Shown: positions 52,866 through 62,950, counted from the first letter of the stretch. The stretch is 64,000 bases of DNA from Pseudomonas svalbardensis (GCF_030053115.1 NZ_CP125619.1:2677501-2741500); one strand, 5' to 3'. Program-made: numbers and translations. The notes: generated by a model not told the origin, from the letters alone.

Positions 52866-54401
52866 TTAATGGTGACTTAATGCGTTAATGAAGTCCGCGC
52901 CGGGCATCGGCCGACCGAACAGATAACCTTGCAAGAAGTTCACGCCGTGGGCGGTCAGATAATCACTTTGCTCCACGGTTTCCACGCCTTCGGCGACGAT
53001 GCCCAGATCGAGCTTGGCCGAGAGTTCGATGATGGTGTCCAGGATATGCCGTGAGAGGGCATCAACGCCGATCATGGCGACAAAACTCTGGTCGATTTTC
53101 AGAAAGTCCACGTTGAACTGACGCAGGTAACCCAGGCTTGAGTGACCGGTGCCGAAGTCATCGATCGCGATCATCACGCCCAGCGCGTGAAGCTGCTCGA
53201 ACAGTTGGTGGGTGATGGCCGTGGGTTCGATGAGTTCGCGCTCGGTGAGTTCCAGCACCAGACTGACGGCACCCGGTGCGAAGGCCGCGAGGAATTGACG
53301 GCAATCCTCGACCAGTTCCAGGTCCTTGCAGTGGCTGGCGGTAATGTTGATGCCGATGTGAAAAGCGCCCTCGAAGGAGGATGAAACAGGCGCCAACAAT
53401 TCGGCCGTCTGCTGCATCAACGAGCGGGTCATCGGCACGATCAGCCCGGAGTGTTCGGCAAACGGAATGAACAGGTCCGGACGCACCAGACCTTCCTTGG
53501 GATGATTCCAGCGCATCAGCACCTCGGCGCCGGACCACTTCTTGTTGGTGCCATGCACCACAGGCTGAAAGTATGGAATGAACTCCGCCGCTTCCAGGGC
53601 GCGCCGCATTTCATTGCTCGGCGATGACGAGCGTTTTTGCACAAAGTGCCCGATCAAGCCGGAAATCACGCCGAAGAAGATCAGTAGGCTAAACAGCGGC
53701 GGATACTCGCTGCTCATGTAGCGCCAGGTTTCACCTTCAGGAAACCCTGCCGCCACGGAAAAGGTGTAACGCGAGGACGTCAGTCTGGTTTGCGCCACCG
53801 CAAAGGCAGGCAGGGCGCCTTCATGGAATTTGCCATCGGCGGACAACCAATGAGGGCCGACTTGCAATAGCGGCAACGTCTTGCGGCCGATCATTCGCAG
53901 TACGTTGCTCAGGTGATACCCGTCCAGAGTGCTCATCGCGCCCTGTTTTTCTTTGCTGAGCCGATACACAAGTAATGCAGTATCAGGCGTGACGGGGTTG
54001 CCTTTCATCAGCAACAACGCGCCTTCGCTGTAGTCGCCGGAAACGATTGCTTCCTGAACGTCACCGAACAATGAGCTGCAGTAAATGTTGTTGTCCCACA
54101 CCAGATTGGTCGAGCGCACGAACGGCCGGCGGGTGACCTGTTCGCGCAAGGCCAGTTTGATGTCGTTGCAGTTTTGGCCGGCCAGCGGCAGCAGTTCCTG
54201 AGCGGCTTGGGCGGTGTTGTCGAGCATCAATTCGAATTGGCGAATGGCTTCTTCGGCCGTCTGTTCAGTACTTTGCTTGAGCGTACGCTCAGCTTGCATA
54301 TAAAGAATGGCGAACCCCAACAACACCGGGAGTAATCCGCTCAGTAGCGTGACAGCCATCCTGGTGCCGCGTTTGCGGCGGGTTTTGACATTCAGTGGCA
54401 T
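52866..54401 (-). CDS. CSS-motif EAL cyclic-di-GMP phosphodiesterase
   Basis: The 511-aa protein has membrane segments near 15-35 and 235-255 flanking a periplasmic CSS domain (NIYCSSLFGD, and QNCNDIKLAL for its Cys partner). The cytoplasmic EAL domain has GAEVLMRWNHP (EAL as EVL), GINITASH, LELTERELIE, IDDFGTGHSSLGYL, FLKIDQSF, VAEGVET and GYLFGRPMP, so catalytic residues are kept. It probably hydrolyses c-di-GMP under periplasmic redox control. Confidence 0.9.
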   Translation of the reverse strand: MPLNVKTRRKRGTRMAVTLLSGLLPVLLGFAILYMQAERTLKQSTEQTAEEAIRQFELMLDNTAQAAQELLPLAGQNCNDIKLALREQVTRRPFVRSTNLVWDNNIYCSSLFGDVQEAIVSGDYSEGALLLMKGNPVTPDTALLVYRLSKEKQGAMSTLDGYHLSNVLRMIGRKTLPLLQVGPHWLSADGKFHEGALPAFAVAQTRLTSSRYTFSVAAGFPEGETWRYMSSEYPPLFSLLIFFGVISGLIGHFVQKRSSSPSNEMRRALEAAEFIPYFQPVVHGTNKKWSGAEVLMRWNHPKEGLVRPDLFIPFAEHSGLIVPMTRSLMQQTAELLAPVSSSFEGAFHIGINITASHCKDLELVEDCRQFLAAFAPGAVSLVLELTERELIEPTAITHQLFEQLHALGVMIAIDDFGTGHSSLGYLRQFNVDFLKIDQSFVAMIGVDALSRHILDTIIELSAKLDLGIVAEGVETVEQSDYLTAHGVNFLQGYLFGRPMPGADFINALSHH

Positions 54402-54513
54402 TTGCGAAACCTGTAATGATTAAGTAGGGCTCTCAAATGCTGGCAGGACGGGACGCCTTCCAAAAAGAGTTCAGGTAGAGGCCATGATAGTTGGCCCCCG
54501 GCCCGTGTGCCGC

Positions 54514-55386
54514 TCAACGGTAGTTCAGGCGCTCGGCCAGTTTGATAAAAGCCAGCGCCGCAGGGGATGACTGGCGCTGGTCGAGCACCGCCAGACCAAC
54601 TTGGCGTGTGACCGTTGGCGATAGCGGTTTTTTCACGTAACGACTGTCGCGATCATCGGGCAATGAGCTTTCGGCGACGACCGTCAGCGCATCGCCTCGG
54701 CCAACGGTATCCAGCGTACTCAGGAGTTGCGAGCAGCGATAACGGATGTTCGGTGTCAGCCGCGCGGCACTGAATAGCCGCGACACCAGTTCCGACGAGC
54801 CGGCCTCGGTCAATACAAAGGGGTCGTTACACAAATCGCTCAGGGTCAGGCTGTCGCGACGGGTCAGCGGATGATCGACGGGCAGCAGCGCGACCATTTG
54901 GTCCTCGATCAGCGCAAAGGTGTCGAACCGCTCCTCGGGTAACACCACGAAGCCGATATCGATACGCCGTTCCTCCAGCCACTGGATCACCTGCCGGTCC
55001 GGGCCTTCGTCAATGTGGACCTCGATGCCCGGGTGGGCCGCGCGGTAGTGCTGCAGGATCAGCGGCAGCAGTTTGATCGATGAGGTCGGGCCGAACGAGC
55101 CGATGCGCAACGTGCCGCGTTTCATTCCGCGAGCATCGGCCGCTTCTTGGCGCAAGGTATTGGCCAGGCCCAGCATCGCCCGGGCGCGCATCAAAAGCTG
55201 TTGGCCGATGTCGCTGAGTTCGACCCGAGACTGATGCCGGCGCAGCAGTTCGACGCCCAATTCCTGTTCCAGCGACTTGAGGGCGTGAGAGACCGCGGAT
55301 TGGGAAATCCCCAATCGATTGGCTGCCGCCGTAAAGCCTTGAAGCTCGGCGACCAGAGAAAATATCTCCAGTTGGGTAAGGGTCAT
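54514..55386 (-). CDS. LysR-family transcriptional regulator
   Basis: The 290-aa protein has a winged helix-turn-helix at 1-60 (MTLTQLEIFSLVAELQGFTA, RLGISQSAVSHALKSLEQEL) and a periplasmic-binding-protein-like effector domain. It is divergent from the EamA transporter 80 bp away, the standard arrangement for local control. Confidence 0.87.
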   Translation of the reverse strand: MTLTQLEIFSLVAELQGFTAAANRLGISQSAVSHALKSLEQELGVELLRRHQSRVELSDIGQQLLMRARAMLGLANTLRQEAADARGMKRGTLRIGSFGPTSSIKLLPLILQHYRAAHPGIEVHIDEGPDRQVIQWLEERRIDIGFVVLPEERFDTFALIEDQMVALLPVDHPLTRRDSLTLSDLCNDPFVLTEAGSSELVSRLFSAARLTPNIRYRCSQLLSTLDTVGRGDALTVVAESSLPDDRDSRYVKKPLSPTVTRQVGLAVLDQRQSSPAALAFIKLAERLNYR

Positions 55387-55465
55387 GAGTGTTTACTCAT
55401 TTTACGATGAGAAGGTATTAATCGAATGATACTTCATCTCTCCCGATTTCTCGTTGTGGAAACCT

Positions 55466-56410
55466 ATGACGACCTATGAGCAAAGCCTGTCCAACCCTTC
55501 GGATGTCCCGGTTTATCTGAAACTGGCTGCCGTCACCATGATCTGGGGCGGCACCTTTGTCGCCGGGCGGTTTCTGGCCGATAGCCTCAGCCCCTTGTTT
55601 GCCGCCAGCCTGCGATTCTTGCTGGCCAGCGTGGCGTTGCTGGTGTTTCTGCTACTGGCCCGCGTGCCTCTTGCAAGGCCCAGCCCCAGGCAATGGCTGC
55701 AATTGGCGCTGCTGGGTTTTTTCGGGATTTTTTTCTACAACCTGTGCTTCTTTTATGGGCTGCACTACATCAATGCCTCACGGGCGTCATTGATCGTGGC
55801 GTTGAACCCGGCCGTGATCGGGCTGGTGTCATGGCTGTTGTTCAAGGAGCGCTTGAGTCGAGCGAAAGTAGTTGGTATTGCGATCTGTATTGCCGGGGCG
55901 AGCCTGGTGATCGTCAGCCGTAATCCACAACTATTGGCCAGCAATCCCGATGCGTGGATCGGCGATCTGTTGATCTTCGGCTGTGTGCTCGGCTGGGGCG
56001 TTTACTCGCTGTTCTCCAAAGATCTGAACCAGACGCTAGGCCCGGTGCAAACGGTGACGTACTCGATTCTGTTGGGCACGCTGATGCTGTGGGTGACCAG
56101 TGCTGTTCGCGGTGAGTTGAGTATTAATGCACTCACCAGCCTCGGGCCAACGCAATGGATGAGCCTGATGTACCTGGGCGTATTGGGTTCGGCGCTGGCC
56201 TATATCGGCTATTACGACGGCATTCGCAAAATCGGCGCGACGCGTTCAGGCGTGTTTATCGCCCTCAACCCGCTGACTGCGGTGATCCTCGGTGCGCTGT
56301 TGTTAGGCGAGCAGTTGACCCTGGCGATGTGCCTGGGAGGAGGGCTGATCTTCGCGGGGATTTTCCTGTGCAACAAACCCCTTGCGCGAGCAGGGAAAAA
56401 GGGGATTTGA
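55466..56410 (+). CDS. EamA-family (DMT) transporter
   Basis: The start MTTYEQSLSNPSDVPVYLKL at 55466 follows GTGGAAACC; a TTG at 55454 is upstream. The 314-aa protein has about ten membrane segments in two EamA repeats (LAAVTMIWGGTFVAGRFLAD, and SALAYIGYYDGIRKIGATRS in the second). It probably exports a metabolite; the substrate is unknown. Confidence 0.87.
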   Translation: MTTYEQSLSNPSDVPVYLKLAAVTMIWGGTFVAGRFLADSLSPLFAASLRFLLASVALLVFLLLARVPLARPSPRQWLQLALLGFFGIFFYNLCFFYGLHYINASRASLIVALNPAVIGLVSWLLFKERLSRAKVVGIAICIAGASLVIVSRNPQLLASNPDAWIGDLLIFGCVLGWGVYSLFSKDLNQTLGPVQTVTYSILLGTLMLWVTSAVRGELSINALTSLGPTQWMSLMYLGVLGSALAYIGYYDGIRKIGATRSGVFIALNPLTAVILGALLLGEQLTLAMCLGGGLIFAGIFLCNKPLARAGKKGI

Positions 56411-56662
56411 TACAGAAGGCGGACAAACCTATTTACGCTGTGTAGAATCGGGTTACGCATACAAGAATAATCGTCTTCTGGCAGCAGAAGCCTCGCCCGC
56501 AAGAGCCTTGGGTCGACAATGAAGAGTTTCGGGTTTCAATTGATCTACGGTGACTTCCTCGCCCGCAGCGTGCGGGGCATCTCCTGTGCGCCACCCGCCG
56601 GTCTCAGCATTGCTAGCAACTAACGATCCGTTAATTGACAAGAAAATGATGAGGCGCCAACC

Positions 56663-57739
56663 ATGGCAGATTTATACGAAAACCCAATGGGCCTGATGGG
56701 CTTTGAATTCATCGAATTCGCATCGCCGACCCCGAACACCCTGGAACCGATCTTCGAGATCATGGGCTTCACCAAGGTCGCGACCCACCGTTCCAAAGAC
56801 GTGCACCTGTATCGCCAGGGCCAGATCAACCTGATCCTCAACAATGAACCTCACAGCGTTGCTTCGTACTTCGCGGCCGAGCACGGTCCGTCGGTGTGCG
56901 GCATGGCGTTCCGCGTCAAGAATGCCCAGCAGGCGTTTGCCCGGGCCCTGGAACTGGGCGCCCAGCCGATTCACATCGAAACCGGCCCGATGGAACTGAA
57001 CCTGCCCGCGATCAAGGGCATCGGCGGCGCGCCGCTGTACCTGATCGACCGTTTCGGCGAAGGCAGTTCGATCTACGACATCGACTTCGTGTTCATCGAA
57101 GGCGTTGACCGCAACCCGGTCGGGGCTGGCCTGAAGATCATCGACCACCTGACCCACAACGTGTATCGCGGTCGCATGGCCTACTGGGCCAACTTCTACG
57201 AGAAGCTGTTCAACTTCCGCGAGATCCGTTACTTCGACATCAAGGGCGAATACACTGGTCTGACCTCCAAGGCCATGACTGCGCCGGACGGCATGATCCG
57301 CATCCCGCTGAACGAAGAATCGTCCAAAGGCGCCGGGCAGATCGAAGAGTTCCTGATGCAGTTCAACGGCGAGGGCATCCAGCACGTTGCCTTCCTGTCC
57401 GATGACCTGATCAAGACTTGGGATCACCTGAAAAGCATCGGCATGCGCTTCATGACCGCGCCGCCGGAGACCTATTACGAAATGCTCGAAGGTCGTTTGC
57501 CGAACCACGGTGAGCCGGTTGATCAACTGCAATCGCGCGGCATTCTGCTGGACGGTTCGTCCGAGTCAGGCGACAAGCGTCTGCTGCTGCAGATCTTCTC
57601 GGAAACCCTGATGGGCCCGGTGTTCTTCGAATTCATCCAGCGTAAAGGCGACGATGGTTTCGGCGAAGGCAACTTCAAGGCGCTGTTCGAATCTATCGAA
57701 CGCGACCAGGTTCGTCGTGGTGTGCTTTCCACCGACTAA
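56663..57739 (+). CDS. hppD: 4-hydroxyphenylpyruvate dioxygenase
   Basis: The 358-aa protein matches Pseudomonas HPPD along its length. The iron ligands are in [13 protein letters not shown] (first His), [12 protein letters not shown] (second His) and [13 protein letters not shown] (Glu). It converts 4-hydroxyphenylpyruvate to homogentisate in tyrosine breakdown. A strong terminator follows. The rest of the homogentisate pathway is not adjacent. Confidence 0.97.
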   Translation: MADLYENPMGLMGFEFIEFASPTPNTLEPIFEIMGFTKVATHRSKDVHLYRQGQINLILNNEPHSVASYFAAEHGPSVCGMAFRVKNAQQAFARALELGAQPIHIETGPMELNLPAIKGIGGAPLYLIDRFGEGSSIYDIDFVFIEGVDRNPVGAGLKIIDHLTHNVYRGRMAYWANFYEKLFNFREIRYFDIKGEYTGLTSKAMTAPDGMIRIPLNEESSKGAGQIEEFLMQFNGEGIQHVAFLSDDLIKTWDHLKSIGMRFMTAPPETYYEMLEGRLPNHGEPVDQLQSRGILLDGSSESGDKRLLLQIFSETLMGPVFFEFIQRKGDDGFGEGNFKALFESIERDQVRRGVLSTD

Positions 57740-57755
57740 GCCGTTTCAGATGTAA

Positions 57756-57794
57756 AAAAAGCCCGGTCAGCAGCAATGCTGAGCGGGCTTTTTC
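57756..57794. terminator. Terminator after hppD, bidirectional
   Basis: AAAAAGCCCG, inner TCAGCA/TGCTGA, CGGGCTTTTT. It also serves the convergent rarD gene. Confidence 0.85.
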
Positions 57795-57803
57795 GTGCCG
57801 GTC

Positions 57804-58691
57804 CTACATCGATTTCCGTCGATGCCGGACCAGATGTTTGAACCCTTCGAACACCAGCACCACCACCGCCAACCAAATCGGGATGTAGGTCAGCCACTCA
57901 CCGGCCTTGATGCTTTCCCCCAGCAGCAACGCAACGCCGAGCAACAGCACCGGCTCGACGTAACTCAACAACCCGAACAGGCTGAACGGCAACAGCCGAC
58001 TGGCGATGATGTAAACCACCAGCGCCGAAGCACTGATCACCCCGAGTAAGGGGATCAGCAGCGACAGCCACGGGTGTTGATCGAACACGGCGAAACCCTG
58101 ATCACCGCCCTGAACGAACCAGAACGCCACGGGCAACATCAAGGCCATGTCCATCCACAAACCGCCGAGGTTGTCGGTCGCCAGTCGTTTGCGCAGGATG
58201 AAGTAGAGCGGATAACCGATGACGACCAGCGAGGTCGCCCAGGAAAAACCGCCAACCTGATACAGCTCGTTGAGCACGCCGAGGGACGCAAAAAACACGG
58301 CAACCTTTTGCAGGTAAGACAGTCGCTCGCCATAGGCGAACCGCCCGGTCAGCACCATGGACAGCGGCAGCAGGAAGTAGCCCAGAGACACGTCGAGGCT
58401 ATAGCCGTTGAGCGGTGCCCACATGAATAGCCAGAGTTGCAGGCCAAGCAGCGTCGCGGAAACGATCAGGCCGGCGAGCAGTTTTGGTTGGCCAACCAGC
58501 CGCCGAAAAAGGGCGGCCACGCGTTTCCATTCACCGGAGACCACCATGAACACGGTCATGCAGGGCAGGGTCAGCAGCATTCGCCAACCGAAGATTTCCA
58601 CGCCGCTCAAAGGCGTGAGCAACGAAGTGTAGTAATACATGACGGCAAACAGCACCGAGGCTGAAACCGATAAAGCGATACCTTTAGACAA
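57804..58691 (-). CDS. rarD: RarD-type EamA transporter
   Basis: The start is TTG at 58691 (GAGGACAG upstream), giving SKGIALSVSASVLFAVMYYY, the normal RarD beginning; the longer frame includes non-family residues. The 295-aa protein has about ten membrane segments (LEIFGWRMLL-type EIFGWRMLLTLPCM, ISASALVVYIIASRLLPFSL). Annotated as chloramphenicol-sensitivity protein in other genomes; the natural substrate is not known. Confidence 0.85.
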   Translation of the reverse strand: MSKGIALSVSASVLFAVMYYYTSLLTPLSGVEIFGWRMLLTLPCMTVFMVVSGEWKRVAALFRRLVGQPKLLAGLIVSATLLGLQLWLFMWAPLNGYSLDVSLGYFLLPLSMVLTGRFAYGERLSYLQKVAVFFASLGVLNELYQVGGFSWATSLVVIGYPLYFILRKRLATDNLGGLWMDMALMLPVAFWFVQGGDQGFAVFDQHPWLSLLIPLLGVISASALVVYIIASRLLPFSLFGLLSYVEPVLLLGVALLLGESIKAGEWLTYIPIWLAVVVLVFEGFKHLVRHRRKSM

Positions 58692-58780
58692 ACTGTCCTC
58701 GCGAAGTTGAACGTGAAACGGGTGCGGAGGATACGTGGTTTTCGAGTTGAATATTGTCCGATTGATCAACACAAACCTAA

Positions 58781-58803
58781 TGTGGGAGCGAGCCTGCTCG
58801 CGA
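58781..58803. repeat. Single REP sequence
   Basis: TGTGGGAGCGAGCCTGCTCG then CGA, with palindrome GCGAGC-CT-GCTCGC. It lies just before the stop of the aldo/keto reductase gene. Confidence 0.75.
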
Positions 58804-58809
58804 TAAATC

Positions 58810-59823
58810 TCAAGCCAGACGCGGTTTACGCCCTGACACAAAGTGGCTCACATCATTAAACCCCGGCGTCGACGCATGCCCAGGCACAACCAGCGAATCA
58901 ATAAACGCTTCATCCTCAGCCGTAATCTTCACCGCCTGCGCCTTTGTGTAGGCATTCCATTGTTCTTCGGTACGCGGTCCAACGATGGCCGAAGTCACGG
59001 CGCTGTTGTTCAGCACCCAGGCAATGGCGAATTCGACGATGCCCACGCCGCGACCCTGGGTGTACTGCTGGATCTGCTGAGCAATGCGCAGGGATTCGAC
59101 GCGCCATTCGGTTTCCAGAATGCGTTTATCGGCGCGCCCGGCTCGGCTGTTGGCGTCCGGCTTCGCGTCCGGCGCGTACTTACCGCTGAGCACGCCACGC
59201 GCCAGCGGGCTGTAAGGCACCACGCCCAGGCCATAGTTTTGCGCAGCGGTGATCTGCTCGGTTTCCGCCTGACGGTTGACGATGTTGTACAGCGGCTGAC
59301 TGATCACTGGGCGGTCGACGCCCAGTTGATCAGCGATACGAATCACCTCGGCGATGCGCCAGCCACGGTAGTTCGACAAACCCCAATAGCGAATCTTGCC
59401 CTGGCGGATCAAATCGCCGATGGCCGACACCGTGACTTCCAGCGGCGTGTTGTGGTCTTCGCGGTGCAGGTAATAGATGTCGAGATAATCGGTGCCCAAA
59501 CGCGTCAGGCTGGCGTCGATGCCATTGAACAGGTGCTTGCGGCTCAGACCGCTGCGGTTCGGCACGCCGTCTACCGGGCCGAAACCGACCTTGGTCGCCA
59601 GCACCCATTCGTGGCGGTTACCGGCAATCGCCTCGCCGACGATCTCTTCGGAGCGGCCGTTGGTGTAAACGTCCGCGGTGTCGATGAAATTGATGCCCTG
59701 GTCCCAGGCCTTGTCGATGATCCGCAGGGAATCTTCGGTGCGGGTCTGTTCGCCGAACATCATGGTGCCCAGGGTCAGGGTCGACACTTGTAAACCCGAA
59801 TGACCCAGTGTGCGGTAGCTCAT
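58810..59823 (-). CDS. Aldo/keto reductase
   Basis: The 337-aa TIM-barrel reductase has the catalytic tetrad in FIDTADVYTNGRSEE (Asp, Tyr), VLATKVGFG (Lys) and YYLHREDHNT (His), plus GLSNYRGWRIAEVI and VVPYSPLARGVLSGKYAPDA. It belongs to the AKR11/13-like group that reduces aldehydes with NADPH. Physiological substrate is unknown. Confidence 0.88.
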   Translation of the reverse strand: MSYRTLGHSGLQVSTLTLGTMMFGEQTRTEDSLRIIDKAWDQGINFIDTADVYTNGRSEEIVGEAIAGNRHEWVLATKVGFGPVDGVPNRSGLSRKHLFNGIDASLTRLGTDYLDIYYLHREDHNTPLEVTVSAIGDLIRQGKIRYWGLSNYRGWRIAEVIRIADQLGVDRPVISQPLYNIVNRQAETEQITAAQNYGLGVVPYSPLARGVLSGKYAPDAKPDANSRAGRADKRILETEWRVESLRIAQQIQQYTQGRGVGIVEFAIAWVLNNSAVTSAIVGPRTEEQWNAYTKAQAVKITAEDEAFIDSLVVPGHASTPGFNDVSHFVSGRKPRLA

Positions 59824-60076
59824 GCCGAAATCCTTTTACCGGTGGGAAAGGCTCAATCAAATACCAGAACGGTGGGGCGGGGCAATCTGATTTATCGACG
59901 AAGCGCCTGGCAGCACTTTTGCCCAGAAACGGTCGGGCGCTTCAACACCTCGAATGAAGGTCGGGGCAACCACTCGTCGCCACTGTCAGATTTGACAGTA
60001 GCCAGTCCGCCCCTGATCCCTGTGTGATAGCTCCAACCGCCGGACCCTCCCGGTCGTTCCACGAAGGAGCGTTTTC

Positions 60077-62407
60077 ATGACCACCGAATCCCCCGACACA
60101 CTGGCTGAGACTTCGTCCGATATCACCGTTCTGGTTCTGTATGCGCCGGATGTACTTGGCAGCACCAAGCCAGTGGTGGGGGGACATTGCGGTGTCTCTA
60201 TACGGATTTATGACCTGTCCCCCATGGGCGCCAGGGTCAAGGTGGATGCGTACCAGGGGCAGGCACCGAACGATACCGTTGCGCTGAACCTGAATGGCCA
60301 ACCAAACATCGCCAGTACGCAGACAGCCTCCACGGATGATTCTGTCTTCCTGTACATTCCCAAAAATCTGCTGAGGCCCGAGTTCGTCAACCGTCTCACC
60401 TATACGGTGACCCGTGGCAGTCAGAACATGGGCACCTCCACGCCACCGCTGGAGATCTTGTACAACGCCATCCGCCCCGGTATCGAAGACCGCATTCATG
60501 GCGACGATGGCCACTCCGAGCTGGAACTAATTCTGCCCGAGGACGTACTCGAAAACGGCATTGACGCCGACCGCGCGGCGCAGGGTGTGCAGGTGTGTTT
60601 CTCTTACCCTTACTGCCGGGCCTACGACAGAATCTGGTTGAACTGCAACGGCCAGGACGTCTACCGCGACGTCACGCCTGCCGAAGCACCGGCCACTCCT
60701 TCCGCCGAGCCGACAAGGATTTGCGTCACCGTCGACAAAGCCGTTTTCGAACGCGCCGGTGATCATCCCCGGTTCGTGTTTTCGTACACCGTGACCGACC
60801 AGGTGGGAAACGGACCTGACACGGATTCACCGTGGTCGGTTTCGTTGTTGGTGGATGTGTATCTCAAGAGCAATCGGCTGGTGGCCCCCGACCTGGCCGA
60901 AGACCCGGATGACCCCAGCGATGACCCGAAAACCATCGACCTCAGCAAACTCGGTAGCAAGGATCTGACCGTGTTGGTGCATGCCTTTGCACCGCTGTGG
61001 CAACCCAATGACATCATTCGCGTGAAATACACGTCAACGCCGTCTGGCGGCCCGGCGGTGCCGCATTCCGTTGAAGCCACCGTTTCGCGGCTCCCGTTCA
61101 CCTATAAATTGATGGTGCCCAATGCCAAGGTCATTGCCGACAGCGTGGTGAGGGTGATCTATGAGCAGGTCAGAGGTAGCGTGGTCATGGCCACGTCCAA
61201 AACGGCTACGGCGCAGGTTAGCGCGGAGCATGACGTGCCGACCTTCACCAACGAGCCCTACACCATCGCCCCGGCTGGCCGGCTGAAGAACGTTGAGTTG
61301 CTCCTCAGCACCCGCAGTAACACCCCCATCCCCGGGGGCAAGCTCAGTCTGACTCTCCCGACCAACTTCATGTACGCCGATGGCGGCAGCGGCCAGCGCG
61401 ACTTCATCACCGACGCTGCCGGCAGGCTCAGCGTCAGTCGCGTCAAAGGCGCTCTCATCCCCGGCTCTTACAGTCTGAGCGCCACCAGTGGTGCTCAGGT
61501 CGCCAACGCAACCGTAACCGTTACGGGGCTGGGGCCAATCGGTAGCATCCCGGTCGGGAACGGTCCGTTCGGGATCGCTGTCAGCCCGGACGGTACCCGC
61601 GCTTATGTCTGCAACCAGGCTAGCCATACGGTCTCGGTGATTGATACGGCGACGAATCGAGTCCTGACGACCATCCCGGTCGGGAACCGTCCGACGGGGG
61701 TTGCCGTCAGCCCGGACGGTACCCGCGCCTATGTCAACAACGAGTCTGGCCACACGGTCTCGGTGATTGATACGACGACGGATCGAGTCCTGACGACCAT
61801 CCCGGTCGGGAACAATCCGTCGGGGGTTGCCGTCAGCCCGGACGGTACCCGCGCTTATGTCAGCAACCTGGATAGCAACACGGTCTCGGTGATTGATACG
61901 GCGACGGATCGAGTCCTGACGAACATCCCGGTCGGGACCTATCCGAGGGGGGTTGCCGTCAGCCCGGACGGTACCCGCACTTATGTCTGCAACTGGACTA
62001 GCCACACGGTCTCGGTGATTGATACGGCGACGGATCGAGTCCTGACGAACACCCCGGTCGGGAACAATCCGGGGGGGGTTGCCGTCAGCCCGGATGGTAG
62101 CCGCGCTTATGTCAGCAACTTTTTTAGCCACACGGTCTCAGTGATTGATACGGCGACGAATCGAGTCCTGACGAATATCCCGGTCGGGAACCAACCGTAC
62201 GGGGTTGCCATCAGCCCGGACGGTAGCCGCGCTTATGTCAGCAACTTTGCTAGCCACACGGTCTCGGTGATTGATACGGCGACGGATCGAGTCCTGACGA
62301 ACATCCCGGTCGGGATCTCTCCGATGGGGATCGCCCTCAGCCCGGACGGTGCCCGCGCTTATGTCAGCAACACTGATAGCCACACGGTCTCGGTGATTGG
62401 GGTCTAA
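60077..62407 (+). CDS. YVTN beta-propeller repeat protein
   Basis: ATG at 60077 follows AAGGAGCGTTTTC. The 776-aa protein has about 490 residues of beta-sandwich-like domains (VVGGHCGVSIRIYDLSPMGA, DDPKTIDLSKLGSKDLTVLV, and an Ig-like VELLLSTRSNTPIPGGKLSL), then seven 42-residue YVTN repeats (VAVSPDGTRAYVSN, HTVSVIDTATDRVLT). Seven repeats would close one propeller. It has no signal peptide, so surface exposure would need a non-Sec route or is absent. Function unknown; binding or adhesion is plausible. Confidence 0.88.
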   Translation: MTTESPDTLAETSSDITVLVLYAPDVLGSTKPVVGGHCGVSIRIYDLSPMGARVKVDAYQGQAPNDTVALNLNGQPNIASTQTASTDDSVFLYIPKNLLRPEFVNRLTYTVTRGSQNMGTSTPPLEILYNAIRPGIEDRIHGDDGHSELELILPEDVLENGIDADRAAQGVQVCFSYPYCRAYDRIWLNCNGQDVYRDVTPAEAPATPSAEPTRICVTVDKAVFERAGDHPRFVFSYTVTDQVGNGPDTDSPWSVSLLVDVYLKSNRLVAPDLAEDPDDPSDDPKTIDLSKLGSKDLTVLVHAFAPLWQPNDIIRVKYTSTPSGGPAVPHSVEATVSRLPFTYKLMVPNAKVIADSVVRVIYEQVRGSVVMATSKTATAQVSAEHDVPTFTNEPYTIAPAGRLKNVELLLSTRSNTPIPGGKLSLTLPTNFMYADGGSGQRDFITDAAGRLSVSRVKGALIPGSYSLSATSGAQVANATVTVTGLGPIGSIPVGNGPFGIAVSPDGTRAYVCNQASHTVSVIDTATNRVLTTIPVGNRPTGVAVSPDGTRAYVNNESGHTVSVIDTTTDRVLTTIPVGNNPSGVAVSPDGTRAYVSNLDSNTVSVIDTATDRVLTNIPVGTYPRGVAVSPDGTRTYVCNWTSHTVSVIDTATDRVLTNTPVGNNPGGVAVSPDGSRAYVSNFFSHTVSVIDTATNRVLTNIPVGNQPYGVAISPDGSRAYVSNFASHTVSVIDTATDRVLTNIPVGISPMGIALSPDGARAYVSNTDSHTVSVIGV
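61547..62404 (+). repeat. Seven 126-bp tandem repeats coding for propeller blades
   Basis: The unit begins ATCCCGGTCGGG and has a period of exactly 126 bp. Long blocks (such as ACGGTCTCGGTGATTGATAC) are identical among units, while changes cluster in two short windows that encode residues after PVG and after YV. Confidence 0.93.
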
Positions 62408-62763
62408 TCAGGGACACCCATTAGCCGGTCTCGAGTCAAGGCTAAATGTCCGCTTACCCTGCAGTTCTGAACTGCAGGGTGTTTCCCTCGCCAAACCCGA
62501 TAGCGAGATATGGGGACAGATCTATTTATCCGGTTATGGCGCGGCGTTGGCAGTGACCACGAAAGAGGGACATACATATTTATCCGTCTCTCCTATCGAT
62601 TGAAAAGTGAGCAATGACTGGGTTGTTTAATCGACATCTCCAGATACTGATTCGGGCTACATATCCTTGCGCCGCTGCCTACGACTGCGCCAGAATCCGC
62701 CGGCTTGTGCGCCTTGGGCCTGGGCTCTATCGTTTCCCCGTCGCTGAATAAAAGCGATCGGGT
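62408..62763. other. Intergenic region with short degenerate repeats
   Basis: No convincing gene. GGGACAGATCTATTTATCCG at 62514-62533 and a similar GGGACATACATATTTATCCG at 62568-62587 form an imperfect direct repeat that may be a transposon scar. A 68-aa frame here is not supported. Confidence 0.5.
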
Positions 62764-62950
62764 TTGGTAGCCCGGCAATTAGGCGCATAGCGCCACCGTT
62801 TGTAGGCCTTTCAGGTCTCGGTTTTATGGTGGCCATGCGCAGGGCTCCTTCGGGGGCGCCGGGTCCTAATTGCCGGTCTACCAACCTTCGTATGGCCGCC
62901 ACCCTTCGTTTGGTAGCGAGGGTGAAGGCTCCTTTATTTCAATTAGGAGT
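62764..62950 (+). promoter_or_regulatory. Leader with mutually exclusive stems before the DUF6124 gene
   Basis: Arm A (62761-62783, GGTTTGGTAG then CCCGGCAATTAGG) pairs with arm B (62865-62886, CCTAATTGCCGG then TCTACCAACC) over 22 nt with one mismatch and one bulge. Arm B can instead pair downstream: CTACCAA with TTGGTAG (62910-62916), and CCTAATTG with CAATTAGG (62940-62947), which overlaps the ribosome-binding site TAGGAG. The two folds exclude each other, the logic of a translational switch. Confidence 0.6.

Noticed and set aside
61034..62131. Long minus-strand open frame rich in RADGNPxRIVPDRD repeats
   Set aside because: It is the mirror of the 126-bp coding repeats on the plus strand; the plus-strand YVTN pattern explains it fully.
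61547..62404. Regular repeats that could look like a CRISPR-type array
   Set aside because: Period is 126 bp, units are in frame and encode YVTN blades; no short repeat/spacer structure.
62397..62603. 68-aa frame after the propeller gene
   Set aside because: Overlaps the propeller stop, has no ribosome-binding site and no protein-like pattern.
62593..62902. Two minus-strand frames in the DUF6124 leader (61 and 81 aa)
   Set aside because: They lie on the repeated, structured leader; sequence is explained by the inverted arms, and no ribosome-binding site was found.
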